A DNA stretch of 64,000 nucleotides from Lentzea terrae (GTDB taxonomy: Bacteria > Actinomycetota > Actinomycetes > Mycobacteriales > Pseudonocardiaceae). Numbering within the stretch: the stretch's first letter is position 1; each line of letters starts with the position of its first letter. Positions 42,277 through 50,699 of this stretch are shown here, one piece after another. The notes under the pieces are model-generated. The model ran no database searches, was not told the DNA's origin, and saw nothing but the letters and a program-made list of their open reading frames with translations. The stretch covers positions 1 through 64,000 of the forward strand of contig NZ_QFWW01000035.1 in NCBI RefSeq assembly GCF_003265345.1, read 5' to 3'. Made by a program: the position numbers and the translations under genes.

Positions 42277-42996
42277 CTACTTCTTTTCCGGCAGGGCGGG
42301 GAACTCGGCGTTGGCCGGCATCTTCGGTGCGTCCCAGCCGCGGTCCTTCGCGATCTGGGCGCCCCGCAGCGTTTCCGGTGCCGCCGACGGTCCGTCGAGG
42401 TCGGAGTCCCTGCCCTCGAAGAACCCGGCGAGCTGGAGCTCCGCCTGCTTGAAATCGGTGAGCGGGGCGCCGCGCGTCGGGGCGGGCTTTTCCCCTGACT
42501 GCAACGCCTTCACGAGGCCCAGCGCCTTGTCCGGCGTCTGGTTGTCGTAGAACTCGTAGTTCACCTGCAGCACCGGACCGAGGTCGCACGCGGCGAGGCA
42601 CTCGGCGTGCTCCAGCGTGATCGAGCCCGGCGTGCCCGGCTCGCCCGCGGTCTCCTCGTGGCCGACACCGAGGTGGCTCTTGAGGGTGGCGTAGATGTCG
42701 TCGCCGCCGAGCGCCGCGCACAGCGTGTTCGTGCACACGCTGACCAGGTGCTCACCGCACGGACGGCGCTTGTACATCGTGTAGAACGTCGCGACCGCGC
42801 TGACCTCGGCCTCGGCCAGGTCGAGCTGTCCGGCGCAGAACCGGATGCCGTCCTGGCTCACGTAGCCCTCGACCGACTGCACCAGGTGCAGCATCGGCAG
42901 CAGCGCACTGCGGGACTGCGGGTAGCGGGCGATGATCGCCTGCGCGCGGTCCACAGTGGACTGGTCGAACGTGGTCTCTTCCTTGGCATGCGTCAT
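42277..42996 (-). CDS. nuoE: NADH-quinone oxidoreductase subunit E, with C-terminal extension
   Basis: 239 residues. The thioredoxin-like N-terminal half holds the [2Fe-2S] N1a ligands in SVCTNTLCAALGG and ECLAACDLGPV. About 70 residues beyond the E. coli NuoE length form a polar C-terminus (about 165-239). ATG at 42996 overlaps the nuoD stop; this is preferred over upstream frame positions inside nuoD. Confidence 0.95.
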   Translation of the reverse strand: MTHAKEETTFDQSTVDRAQAIIARYPQSRSALLPMLHLVQSVEGYVSQDGIRFCAGQLDLAEAEVSAVATFYTMYKRRPCGEHLVSVCTNTLCAALGGDDIYATLKSHLGVGHEETAGEPGTPGSITLEHAECLAACDLGPVLQVNYEFYDNQTPDKALGLVKALQSGEKPAPTRGAPLTDFKQAELQLAGFFEGRDSDLDGPSAAPETLRGAQIAKDRGWDAPKMPANAEFPALPEKK

Positions 42997-44366
42997 CGGT
43001 CGCAACCACCCATCACCGGGTCGATCGAGGCGACGGACGCGATGACGTCGGCGACCATGCCGCCTTCGCACATCGCGGGCATCGACTGGAGGTTCACGAA
43101 GCTGGGTTCGCGCAGGTGCACGCGCATCGGGCGGGTGCCGCCGTCGGAGACGACGTGGTAGCCGAGCTCGCCGCGCGGCGACTCGACCGGCACGTACACC
43201 TGGCCGGACGGCACCTTGAAGCCCTCGGTCACCAGCTTGAAGTGGTGGATCAGGGACTCCATGGACTGACCCATGATCTTGCGGACGTGCTCGAGCGAGT
43301 TGCCCATGCCGTCGCTGCCGATCGTGAGCTGCGCGGGCCACGCGATCTTGGCGTCCTCGACCATCACCGGACCGGTCGGCAGGCTCTTCACGACCTGCTT
43401 GATGATCTTCAGCGACTGGTGCATCTCCTCGAGCCGCAGCAGGTACCGCGCGAAGCAGTCCGCCGCGTTCGAGGTCGGCACGTCGAAGTTGTAGTTCTCG
43501 TAGCCGCAGTACGGCTCGATCTTGCGCAGGTCCCAGCCGAGGCCGGCGGAACGCAGGATCGGGCCGGTGATGCCGAGCGCGAGGCACGCGTCGACGGGCA
43601 GGTAGCCCACGCCCGCGAGGCGGTTGCGCCAGATCGGCTGGCCGGTGAGCAGCTTGTCGTAGTCCGGCAGCCGCTTTTCCATGATCTTGACGAACGCGGT
43701 GATCTTCTCGACCGCGTCGTCCGGCAGGTCCTGCGCGAGGCCGCCGGGGCGGATGAACGCGTGGTTCATGCGCAGACCGGTGAGGTGCTCCAGCAGGTGC
43801 AGGGCTTCCTCGCGCTCGCGGAAGCCGGAGGTCATGCCGGTCAGGGCACCGAGCTCCATGCCGCCGGTCGCGAGCGCGACGAGGTGCGAGCTGATCCGGT
43901 TGATCTCCATCAGCAGCACGCGGATGGCCTGCGCCTTGTCCGGCACCGTGACGCCGAGCAGCTTCTCGACGGCCATGCAGTACGCGGCCTCGTGGTGCAG
44001 CGGCGCCAGGTAGTCGGTGCGCGTGATGAACGTGACGCCCTGAACCCAGTTCCGGTACTCGAGGTTCTTCTCGATACCCGTGTGCAGGTAGCCGATGACG
44101 CTGCGGGCGTGCGTGACGGTCTCGCCCTCGAGCTCCAGGACCAGGCGGAGCACGCCGTGCGTCGACGGGTGCTGCGGGCCGAGGTTCATGACGATGCGCT
44201 CGTCGTGGACGGCGTCCGCGAGCACCTCGTCCCAGTCGCCGCCGGTCACCGTGTAGACGGTGCCCTCGGTGGTCTTGCGCGACTCGGCGATCTCTTCGGG
44301 AGCGCTGTGCCGGCCGACCTCGCTGGTGTCGGTTCCGGTGGTGACGTCGGAAAGTCGCTCGGTCAT
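42993..44366 (-). CDS. nuoD: NADH-quinone oxidoreductase subunit D
   Basis: 457 residues, the 49-kDa subunit that, with NuoB, forms the quinone site near cluster N2. GPQHPSTHGVLRLVLELEGE (about 57-76) has the quinone-binding His; GYLHTGIEKNLEYR, REEALHLLEHLTG and a C-terminus SLIHHFKLVTEGF...VASIDPVMGGCDR close the family pattern. A charged, about 35-residue N-terminal extension is present. ATG/GTG start overlaps the nuoC stop by 4 nt. Confidence 0.97.
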   Translation of the reverse strand: MTERLSDVTTGTDTSEVGRHSAPEEIAESRKTTEGTVYTVTGGDWDEVLADAVHDERIVMNLGPQHPSTHGVLRLVLELEGETVTHARSVIGYLHTGIEKNLEYRNWVQGVTFITRTDYLAPLHHEAAYCMAVEKLLGVTVPDKAQAIRVLLMEINRISSHLVALATGGMELGALTGMTSGFREREEALHLLEHLTGLRMNHAFIRPGGLAQDLPDDAVEKITAFVKIMEKRLPDYDKLLTGQPIWRNRLAGVGYLPVDACLALGITGPILRSAGLGWDLRKIEPYCGYENYNFDVPTSNAADCFARYLLRLEEMHQSLKIIKQVVKSLPTGPVMVEDAKIAWPAQLTIGSDGMGNSLEHVRKIMGQSMESLIHHFKLVTEGFKVPSGQVYVPVESPRGELGYHVVSDGGTRPMRVHLREPSFVNLQSMPAMCEGGMVADVIASVASIDPVMGGCDR

Positions 44367-45106
44367 GAGTACGACCGCCTCTGGTCCGGCGGAGGAATCT
44401 CCGCGCCCTTGTACTCGACCGGAATGCCGCCCAGCGGGTAGTCCTTGCGCTGCGGGTGGCCGTCCCAGTCGTCCGGCATGAGGATGCGGGTCAGTCCGGG
44501 GTGACCGTCGTAGATGATCCCGAACATGTCCCAGTTCTCGCGCTCCTGCCAGTCCGCCGTCGGGTAGACCTCGACGAGGCTCGGCACGTGCGGGTTCTCC
44601 ACGTCGACCGCGACCTCGAGCCGGATGCGGCGGCGGTAGGTCATCGACGTGAGGTGGGTGACCGAGTGCAGGCGCTGCGGCACGTCGGCGCCGTAGTCGA
44701 CACCGGAGACCGAGCTGCAGAGCTCGAAGCGCAGGGACGGGGTGTCGCGGCAGATGCGCGCGACCTCCAGCAACGTCTCCGGCTTGAGGTAGAAGGTGAT
44801 CTCGCCGCGGTCGACCGTCACCTGCTGCACCGTGTCGGCGGGCAGGCCCTTGTCGCTGATCGCGGCGAACAGCTCGTCGGCGACCTCGTCGAACCAGCCG
44901 CCGTACGGACGCTCGGCGGGCGCGGCCACGTGGGCGGGCAGGCGCAGGCCGCCGAAGCCCGACGTGTCACCGGAACCGGAGACGCCGAAGAGGCCCTTGC
45001 GCTCCTTGCCCGCGAAGATCGGCGCTTTCGCCTCTGCCCCGTTGGTCTTCTCGAGGCCCTCGACAGCGCGGTCGGCGCTGGAGTGCTCTCCCCCTGGCTC
45101 GGTCAC
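44363..45106 (-). CDS. nuoC: NADH-quinone oxidoreductase subunit C
   Basis: 247 residues. The 30-kDa core (about 90-240) ends with NWDMFGIIYDGHPGLTRILMP and GHPQRKDYPLGG. The first 80 residues are low-complexity and contain GLRLPAHV. GTG at 45106 overlaps the nuoB stop by 4 nt, and the frame upstream of it lies inside nuoB. Confidence 0.95.
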   Translation of the reverse strand: MTEPGGEHSSADRAVEGLEKTNGAEAKAPIFAGKERKGLFGVSGSGDTSGFGGLRLPAHVAAPAERPYGGWFDEVADELFAAISDKGLPADTVQQVTVDRGEITFYLKPETLLEVARICRDTPSLRFELCSSVSGVDYGADVPQRLHSVTHLTSMTYRRRIRLEVAVDVENPHVPSLVEVYPTADWQERENWDMFGIIYDGHPGLTRILMPDDWDGHPQRKDYPLGGIPVEYKGAEIPPPDQRRSYS

Positions 45107-45654
45107 TTCTTCCTCGCAAAACGCTCGGACGACGGGATGAGATCGGTGCGGTAGCCCGAGTCGGCGAGTGCCTTGGCGCGCACGGCGTTGAGCGGCTCGT
45201 CCATGATCTTGGCGTGGATCTTGAGGATCGCGTCCATCAGCATCTCCGGCCGCGGCGGGCAGCCCGGCAGGTACATGTCGACGGGCACGACGTGGTCGAC
45301 GCCCTGCACCACCGCGTAGTTGTTGAACATGCCACCGGTCGACGCGCACACGCCCATGGCCAGCACCCAGCGCGGCTCGGGCATCTGGTCGTAGATCTGC
45401 CGCAGCACCGGCGCCATCTTGTTGGTGACGCGGCCCGCGACGATCATCAGGTCGGCCTGGCGCGGTGAGGCGCGGAAGACCTCCATGCCGAAGCGGGCGA
45501 GGTCGTAGCGCGGACCACCCGTCGTCATCATCTCGATGGCGCAGCAGGCCAGGCCGAAGGTGGCAGGCCACAGCGAGGACTTGCGGGTCCAGTTGACCAG
45601 CTTCTCGACGCTGACCAGCAGGATGCCGTTCGGGAGCTTCTCCTCGAGACCCAT
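45103..45654 (-). CDS. nuoB: NADH-quinone oxidoreductase subunit B
   Basis: 183 residues binding N2. Cluster cysteines in GLACCAIEMM, GVCASTGGMFNN and LPGCPPRPE. The loop PRYDLARFGMEVFRASPRQ is also present. ATG 7 nt after the nuoA stop. Confidence 0.97.
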   Translation of the reverse strand: MGLEEKLPNGILLVSVEKLVNWTRKSSLWPATFGLACCAIEMMTTGGPRYDLARFGMEVFRASPRQADLMIVAGRVTNKMAPVLRQIYDQMPEPRWVLAMGVCASTGGMFNNYAVVQGVDHVVPVDMYLPGCPPRPEMLMDAILKIHAKIMDEPLNAVRAKALADSGYRTDLIPSSERFARKK

Positions 45655-45661
45655 GACTTCC

Positions 45662-46027
45662 TCAGTTCCAGTCGAGGCCGCCGCGACGCCACACGTAGAC
45701 GTACGCGAAGCCGACCGTGGCGACGAACAGGACGATCTCCACCAGCCCGAACAGGCCGAGCTTGTCGGCCGCTACGGCGAACGGGTAGAGGAAGACCATT
45801 TCGATGTCGAACAAGATGAAGAGCATCGCCGTCAGGTAGTAGGCGACCGGCATGCGCCCGCCACCCACGACCGGCTGCGGGCTCGGCTCGATGCCGCACT
45901 CGTACGCGTCGAGCTTCGCCTTGTTGTAGCGGCGGGGTCCGATGTAGGGCGCTGCGGTCACCGAGAACAGTGCGAACGCCCCGGCGAGCGCGAACATCAA
46001 TACGAGGGGGAGGTAAGGGTCAAGCAC
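45662..46027 (-). CDS. nuoA: NADH-quinone oxidoreductase subunit A
   Basis: 121 residues, three transmembrane helices. Signatures are KLDAYECGIEP in the cytoplasmic loop and ILFDIEMVFLYPF in the second helix. First gene of the operon. The GTG/ATG start follows GAAAGGAC. Upstream are the Rex/CRP-like palindromes. Confidence 0.96.
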   Translation of the reverse strand: MLDPYLPLVLMFALAGAFALFSVTAAPYIGPRRYNKAKLDAYECGIEPSPQPVVGGGRMPVAYYLTAMLFILFDIEMVFLYPFAVAADKLGLFGLVEIVLFVATVGFAYVYVWRRGGLDWN

Positions 46028-46084
46028 GCTCCGTCGTCCTTTCCTCGCGGTCGAGGCGCACCCTATGGGTGTACTTCTGCGACG

Positions 46085-46110
46085 CGTTTGTTAGGCGGCC
46101 CTAACAAACG
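46085..46110. promoter_or_regulatory. Palindrome in the nuo leader
   Basis: CGTTTGTTAG (46085-46094) and CTAACAAACG (46101-46110) are perfect 10-bp arms around GCGGCC. It lies between the Rex-like sites and nuoA and abuts the first one, so it is an additional operator or a leader hairpin. Confidence 0.5.
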
Positions 46111-46130
46111 CTTGTGAAACAGTTCACAAG
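46111..46130. promoter_or_regulatory. Rex operator-like palindrome 1
   Basis: CTTGTGAAACAGTTCACAAG contains TTGTGAA-N4-TTCACAA, which matches the Streptomyces Rex operator (TGTGAACGCGTTCACA). The same 16 nt also fit a CRP-type TGTGA-N6-TCACA. Perfect 8-bp arms. Confidence 0.7.
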
Positions 46131-46143
46131 CTACTTCAGACTG

Positions 46144-46161
46144 TTGTGAAGTGATTCACAA
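46144..46161. promoter_or_regulatory. Rex operator-like palindrome 2
   Basis: TTGTGAAGTGATTCACAA, perfect 7-bp arms. Its centre is 32 bp from the first site, about three helical turns, so two dimers could bind the same face. Confidence 0.7.
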
Positions 46162-46245
46162 GGTCGCTCGCCAGTGTAGAACGCCTGTAAATGACCTAGG
46201 TCACAGGGTCTGACCTGGGGGTTTAACTTGGCTGACACATGCGAA

Positions 46246-46276
46246 ACGGCACCGGCTCGTATTGAGCCGGTGCCGT
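46246..46276. terminator. Hairpin downstream of menJ
   Basis: ACGGCACCGGCTC and GAGCCGGTGCCGT form a perfect 13-bp stem with a 5-nt loop, 17 nt after the menJ stop. No T-run, but strong; it would insulate the nuo promoter. Confidence 0.7.
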
Positions 46277-46293
46277 CACCTATTCGGAGTAAT

Positions 46294-47559
46294 TTACGCC
46301 GTCGGCGCGAGCTTCGTGGCGGCCACGATGAGGCGGTCCATTGCGTCGCCGTCCTTGGGGTCGTAGAGGCCCGCAAGCAGCTTGAGCACGAGTTTCATCA
46401 GGCGCTTTCGCGGCATTCCGTACTTCGTTGCGGTCCGCATGACCGCCGGGTTCCCGATGAGCTTCGAGAAGACGTTGCCGAGCCGGTAGTAACTCCCGAG
46501 CGCCTGTTCGATCCGGACCGGGTAGCCGTGCAGCGCGTGTTCACGGTTGACGCCGGTCCGGGCGAGGGCCTGGACGACGCTTTCGGACGCGATCTTGGCC
46601 GACTCCATGGCGTAGCCGATGCCCTCGCCGTTGAACGGGTTGACCATGCCGCCGGCGTCGCCCACCAGGACGAGACCGTTCTTGTAGTGCGGCTTGCGGT
46701 TGAGACCCATCGGGAGCGCGGCGCCGCCGATGCGGCTCGTCGCGTTCTCCTCGCGGAAGCCCCACTCCTCCGGCGTGCCGTCGAGCCAGCTGCGCAGGAG
46801 CTGCCGGTAGTCCGTGGTGCCGTACGCCTTTGACGTGCTGAGGATGCCGAGGCCGACGTTGACTGAGCCGTCGCCCATGCCGAAGATCCAGCCGTAGCCG
46901 GGCAGCAGCTGGCCGTCCGGGGCCCACAGTTCGAGGTGCGACTCGAGGTAGTCGTCCTTGGTGCGCGGGCTCGCGTAGTACCGGCGGACCGCGACGCCCA
47001 TCGGCTTGTTGTCGTCCTTCTGGAGGCCTGCACTCAGAGCGAGCCTCGCGGACACGCCGTCGCACGCCACCGTGATCGGCGCACGGTACGTGACCGGGTT
47101 CTTCTCCGGTCCCTGCTTGGCCTCGACGCCGACGACCCGGCCGTTCTCGATGATGGCCTTGGTGACCGTGGTGTTCTCGTGCATGCGCGCGCCGGCCGCC
47201 TTGGCCGTGTTCGCGAGCATCTCGTCGAAGTCCATCCGCGGCCGGACCACGCCGTAGTTGGGGAACGTGGCCAGCTCCGGCCAGTCGAGCTCCATCGTGA
47301 CGCCGCCGCCGACGACCCGCAGCCCCTTGTTGTGGAGCCAGCCGTTGTCCTCGCGGGTGTCGATGCCGAGGTCGATCAGCTGCTTGACGCCGCGCGGGGT
47401 GAGGCCGTCGCCGCAGACCTTCTCCCTGGGGAAGGAGCTCTTCTCCAGCAGCAACACGTCGAGGCCCGCCCTGGCCAGGTAGGTCGCCGCGGTCGAGCCC
47501 GCCGGTCCCGCCCCCACCACGATGACGTCGGCGTCCTCGTTGATCCCGCGCCTGCTCAT
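46294..47559 (-). CDS. menJ: Menaquinone reductase MenJ / geranylgeranyl reductase family
   Basis: 421 residues. FAD-binding dinucleotide motif VIVVGAGPAGSTAATYLARAG (about 12-32, split here for length: GAGPAGS core), KVCGDGLTPRGVKQL, and the second FAD motif LVGDAGGMVNPFNGEGIGYA (about 300-319). In mycobacteria MenJ saturates one isoprene unit of the menaquinone chain. ATG start behind AGGGAG. Gene order menG-menJ-nuo supports a quinone role. Ends in a polar helix. Confidence 0.88.
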   Translation of the reverse strand: MSRRGINEDADVIVVGAGPAGSTAATYLARAGLDVLLLEKSSFPREKVCGDGLTPRGVKQLIDLGIDTREDNGWLHNKGLRVVGGGVTMELDWPELATFPNYGVVRPRMDFDEMLANTAKAAGARMHENTTVTKAIIENGRVVGVEAKQGPEKNPVTYRAPITVACDGVSARLALSAGLQKDDNKPMGVAVRRYYASPRTKDDYLESHLELWAPDGQLLPGYGWIFGMGDGSVNVGLGILSTSKAYGTTDYRQLLRSWLDGTPEEWGFREENATSRIGGAALPMGLNRKPHYKNGLVLVGDAGGMVNPFNGEGIGYAMESAKIASESVVQALARTGVNREHALHGYPVRIEQALGSYYRLGNVFSKLIGNPAVMRTATKYGMPRKRLMKLVLKLLAGLYDPKDGDAMDRLIVAATKLAPTA

Positions 47560-47630
47560 CCAGACTCCCTAACGTGTACCGGTCACAGCTCACAGCTCTG
47601 TTCGCGACTCTAACCGGCGTTCGCTGAGGG

Positions 47631-48356
47631 TCAGGGCGTCGGCTCGGCAGCCTTCGGCTTCGGCTTCGGCTTGGTCGCGCGGTGCAGGGCCACCATGCCG
47701 CCGGTCAGGTTGAACCAGGCCACGTCCTCCCAGCCGGCCTTGGAGATCAGCTCGGCGAGGGCGCGCTGGTCGGGCCACGTGGCCATGGACTCGGCCAGGT
47801 AGGAGTAGGCGACGGGGTTCGACGAGACGAACTTCGCGATCAGCGGCAGGAGTTTGAGCAGGTAGCGCATGTAGACGAAGCGGAACGGCTTCCACACCGG
47901 GGTGGAGACCTCGCAGATCACCATGCGGCCGCCGGGCTTCGTGACGCGGGCCATCTCCTGCAGGGCGAGGGCCGTGTCGTTGAAGTTGCGGATGCCGAAG
48001 GACACCGTGACGGCGTCGAAGGAGTTGTCCTTGAACGGCAGGCGCAGGGCGTCTGCGGCCACCTTCGGGACGCGGCGGTGGGCGCCGCCTGCCAGCATGC
48101 CGACGGAGAAGTCGGCGGCCACGCACCAGGCGCCGGACTCGGCGTACTGGACCGTGGACACGGCGGTGCCGGCGGCGAGGTCCAGGATCTTCTCGCCGGG
48201 GCGGGCGTCGAGGACGCGCCTGCTCCACTCCCGCCAGCGGCGGTCGAAGCCCAGCGTCATGACCGAGTTCGTGCGGTCGTAGCCCTTGGCCACGCCGTCG
48301 AACATCTCGGCGACCTCGCGGGGGTTCTTGTCCAAGCCGGCTCGCGACATGGTCAT
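47631..48356 (-). CDS. menG: Demethylmenaquinone methyltransferase
   Basis: 241 residues of the UbiE/MenG family. VAEMFDGVAKGYDRTNSVMT (about 15-34), motif I ILDLAAGTAVSTVQ, then DALRLPFKDNSFDAVTVSFG-IRNFND and RVTKPGGRMVICEVSTP. It adds the final methyl group to demethylmenaquinone. The C-terminus carries a repeated KPKPK tail. ATG at 48356, or 48350 by the second Met. Confidence 0.94.
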   Translation of the reverse strand: MTMSRAGLDKNPREVAEMFDGVAKGYDRTNSVMTLGFDRRWREWSRRVLDARPGEKILDLAAGTAVSTVQYAESGAWCVAADFSVGMLAGGAHRRVPKVAADALRLPFKDNSFDAVTVSFGIRNFNDTALALQEMARVTKPGGRMVICEVSTPVWKPFRFVYMRYLLKLLPLIAKFVSSNPVAYSYLAESMATWPDQRALAELISKAGWEDVAWFNLTGGMVALHRATKPKPKPKAAEPTP

Positions 48357-48386
48357 GAGCCTAGGTCAGCGCCACTGAGATCGTCT

Positions 48387-49484
48387 TCAGGGCACCCGCA
48401 GTGCGGTCAGCATGCCGTCCACCGCCGCCTGCCACGGGTACTCCTCGGCCCTTGCGCGCGCGGCCTCCCGTGAGCCACTTGAAAGCAGTCGCTGAGCAGC
48501 GGTGGCGAAGGCTTTGGCGTGGTCGTCGACGGCCGCGCCGCACGCCGGTTGGACGATCTCCTTCAGCGCGCTGCTCTGGCTGACCACTACCGGGGTGCCG
48601 CTGGCGAGGGCCTCCAGGGCGGCCAGGCCGAACGTCTCGTGCGGGCCGGGGGCGAGGGAGAGGTCGGCCGACGCGAGCAACGAGGCGACGTCCAGACGGG
48701 ACTTCACGAAGCCCAGGAACGTCACCGGCAGGCCGTTCGCGCGCTTCTCCAGGGATGTGCGGCGCGGGCCGTCGCCGGCGATCACCAGCCGGGCGGAGTG
48801 GCCCTGCTCGTGCAGTTCGGCCAGCGTGTCGACGGACCGTTCGACGTGCTTCTCGGGTGAGAGCCGTCCACAATGGATGAGCAGACTCTCCTTGCCCTGC
48901 AACAACTCCCGGCGAAGATCCACGGAGTGGCGCCGGGGTGTGAACGTGGTGAGGTCGACGCCGAGCGGCACCTGCGTGACGTTGCGGGCGCCGATGCGGT
49001 CGAACTCCTCGCGCGCGAAACGCGTCGTGCACACCACCGTGTCGTAGGAAGCAGCCATGCGGCGGTTCGCCCAGTCGGCGCCGCGCTCAGCCGGACCGGC
49101 GGGCAGCACGAACTGCAGCAGGCGGTCGAGGCGTTCGTGGGAGATCACGACGTTCGGGATGCCGCGCTCACCGGCCCAGCTGCCCATGCCGCGCAACGTC
49201 AGCCGGTCCGAGACCTCCAGCCGATCTGGCTTGAGGTGCTCCATCAGCGCCTTGACGCGCCACGGGTCCACGACGCGGTAGCCGCCGGTGTACGGGACCT
49301 TCACGGCGGGCAGGGTGATCCGCCGCACGCCGCCCGGCAGGACCTCGTCGGCACGGCGGTCGCCGGGTACGACGAGCACCACCTCGTGGCCCGACTGCAC
49401 GTAGCCGGTGCCGAGGTGGTGCAACGCCGTGCGGAGCCCGCCCGACTTCGGTCCGTAGAAGTTGGCCAGCTGAACGATCCTCAA
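48387..49484 (-). CDS. GT4-family glycosyltransferase
   Basis: 365 residues, GT-B fold. N-terminus MRIVQLANFYGPKSGGLRTA, IHCGRLSPEKHVERSVD in the donor domain, and the EX7E motif in HETFGLAALEALASG (about 283-297). TTG start overlaps the upstream glycosyltransferase stop by 4 nt, so both are co-transcribed. Acceptor and donor unknown; the neighbouring MgtA-like enzyme suggests a glycolipid or mannosylation pathway. Confidence 0.88.
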   Translation of the reverse strand: MRIVQLANFYGPKSGGLRTALHHLGTGYVQSGHEVVLVVPGDRRADEVLPGGVRRITLPAVKVPYTGGYRVVDPWRVKALMEHLKPDRLEVSDRLTLRGMGSWAGERGIPNVVISHERLDRLLQFVLPAGPAERGADWANRRMAASYDTVVCTTRFAREEFDRIGARNVTQVPLGVDLTTFTPRRHSVDLRRELLQGKESLLIHCGRLSPEKHVERSVDTLAELHEQGHSARLVIAGDGPRRTSLEKRANGLPVTFLGFVKSRLDVASLLASADLSLAPGPHETFGLAALEALASGTPVVVSQSSALKEIVQPACGAAVDDHAKAFATAAQRLLSSGSREAARARAEEYPWQAAVDGMLTALRVP

Positions 49485-50554
49485 GCCGCCGCCTGGTGAG
49501 CTAGTCCGATCACCGCGGCGTAATGACCCATCAGCTCGTCGCAGATCGCCGGCCAGGTGCGGGTGAGCACCGACTTGCGGGCAGCGAGCCCGAACCGCTT
49601 GCGCCGCAGCGGGTCGCGCAGCAGGTCCACGTACTGCGCGAGGTCGTCCTCGAACAGGTACCCGGTCCGGCCGTGCGCAACCAGGTCACGCGGGCCGCCG
49701 GCGTTCGGCGCGAGCACCGGCAGGCCGGTCGCGAGCGCCTCCTGGACGGCCTGGCAGAACGTCTCGTGCGGGCCGGTGTGGATGAAGACGTCGAGCGACG
49801 CGTAGGCCTCGGCGAGCGCCTCACCAGTGCGGAACCCGAGGAACTCGGCGTTGGGCAGATCGTGTTCGAGCTGCTCGCGGTCCGGTCCGTCGCCGACGAT
49901 CCGCAGCTGCACGCCCGGCAGGTCGTGGAGCTCACGCAGCCGGTGCACCTGCTTCTCCGGCGCGAGGCGGCCGACGTAGCCCACGGTGAGCTGGTCGTTG
50001 TGCTTCGGCCGCGGGTGGAAGAGGTCGATGTCGACGCCACGCCCCCACCGGTGCACGCGCGGCACCCCGTGCTGCTCCAGCGCCTCAACCGCCGAGCTGG
50101 ACGGCGCGAGGGTGCGGTCGGCCAGCGTGTGCAGCCGCTTCGTCCACCGCCACGCCGCCCGCTTGGTCAGCCCGAGGCCGTAGCTGCCGGCGAACCCGGC
50201 GACGTCGGTCTGGTAGACGGCGACGGTCGGCACGTCGATCTTGCGCGCGGCTCTCAGCCCGTACGCACCCAGCACGAACGGCGACGCGAGGTGCACGACG
50301 TCGGGCTGGAAGTCAGCCAGCGCGTGCAGCACCTTCGGGGTCGGCACCCCGATCGGCAGGCTGGTCACCATCGGCACGTCGACAGCGGACACTCTGACGA
50401 CGGGCGTGCCGTGGTGTTCCTCGGCGCCGGCACCCGGCGCGACCACCATCGCCTGGTGGCCGTTGCGCCGCAGGTGTTCCAGCACGCGGAGAACGGAGTT
50501 GGTGACCCCGTTCACCTGGGGCAAGAAGCTCTCGGTCACGATCGCTACGCGCAC
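49481..50554 (-). CDS. mgtA: GDP-mannose-dependent mannosyltransferase, MgtA-like (GT4)
   Basis: 357 residues. The N-terminus VRVAIVTESFLPQVNGVTNS fits the mycobacterial MgtA/PimB group that adds mannose to glycolipid acceptors at the cell envelope. Donor-domain motifs TVGYVGRLAPEKQVHRL and EX7E in HETFCQAVQEALATG (about 269-283). GTG at 50554 has AAGGTG 6 nt upstream; a GTG at 50563 or 50653 is less likely. Its stop overlaps the next glycosyltransferase. In mycobacteria mgtA also lies between menD and menG. Confidence 0.85.
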   Translation of the reverse strand: MRVAIVTESFLPQVNGVTNSVLRVLEHLRRNGHQAMVVAPGAGAEEHHGTPVVRVSAVDVPMVTSLPIGVPTPKVLHALADFQPDVVHLASPFVLGAYGLRAARKIDVPTVAVYQTDVAGFAGSYGLGLTKRAAWRWTKRLHTLADRTLAPSSSAVEALEQHGVPRVHRWGRGVDIDLFHPRPKHNDQLTVGYVGRLAPEKQVHRLRELHDLPGVQLRIVGDGPDREQLEHDLPNAEFLGFRTGEALAEAYASLDVFIHTGPHETFCQAVQEALATGLPVLAPNAGGPRDLVAHGRTGYLFEDDLAQYVDLLRDPLRRKRFGLAARKSVLTRTWPAICDELMGHYAAVIGLAHQAAA

Positions 50555-50699
50555 AGAAGACACCTTGTAGTGCGCGTGTGAAGTCCGCGTGACACGAAAT
50601 TTGACGCGGTCAGAACACCTCACGTCGTGGCCAGGTGATCGTCGATTCGTCATCTCGCTGTCGGTTGCCGGTCACCCGACGCGGTGAAACTAGGCCAGC

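Noticed and set aside
30470..46027. Long plus-strand open frames opposite the nuo genes
   Set aside because: They follow the third-position GC bias of the coding strand and contain low-complexity Arg/Ala/Gln-rich sequence with no domains.
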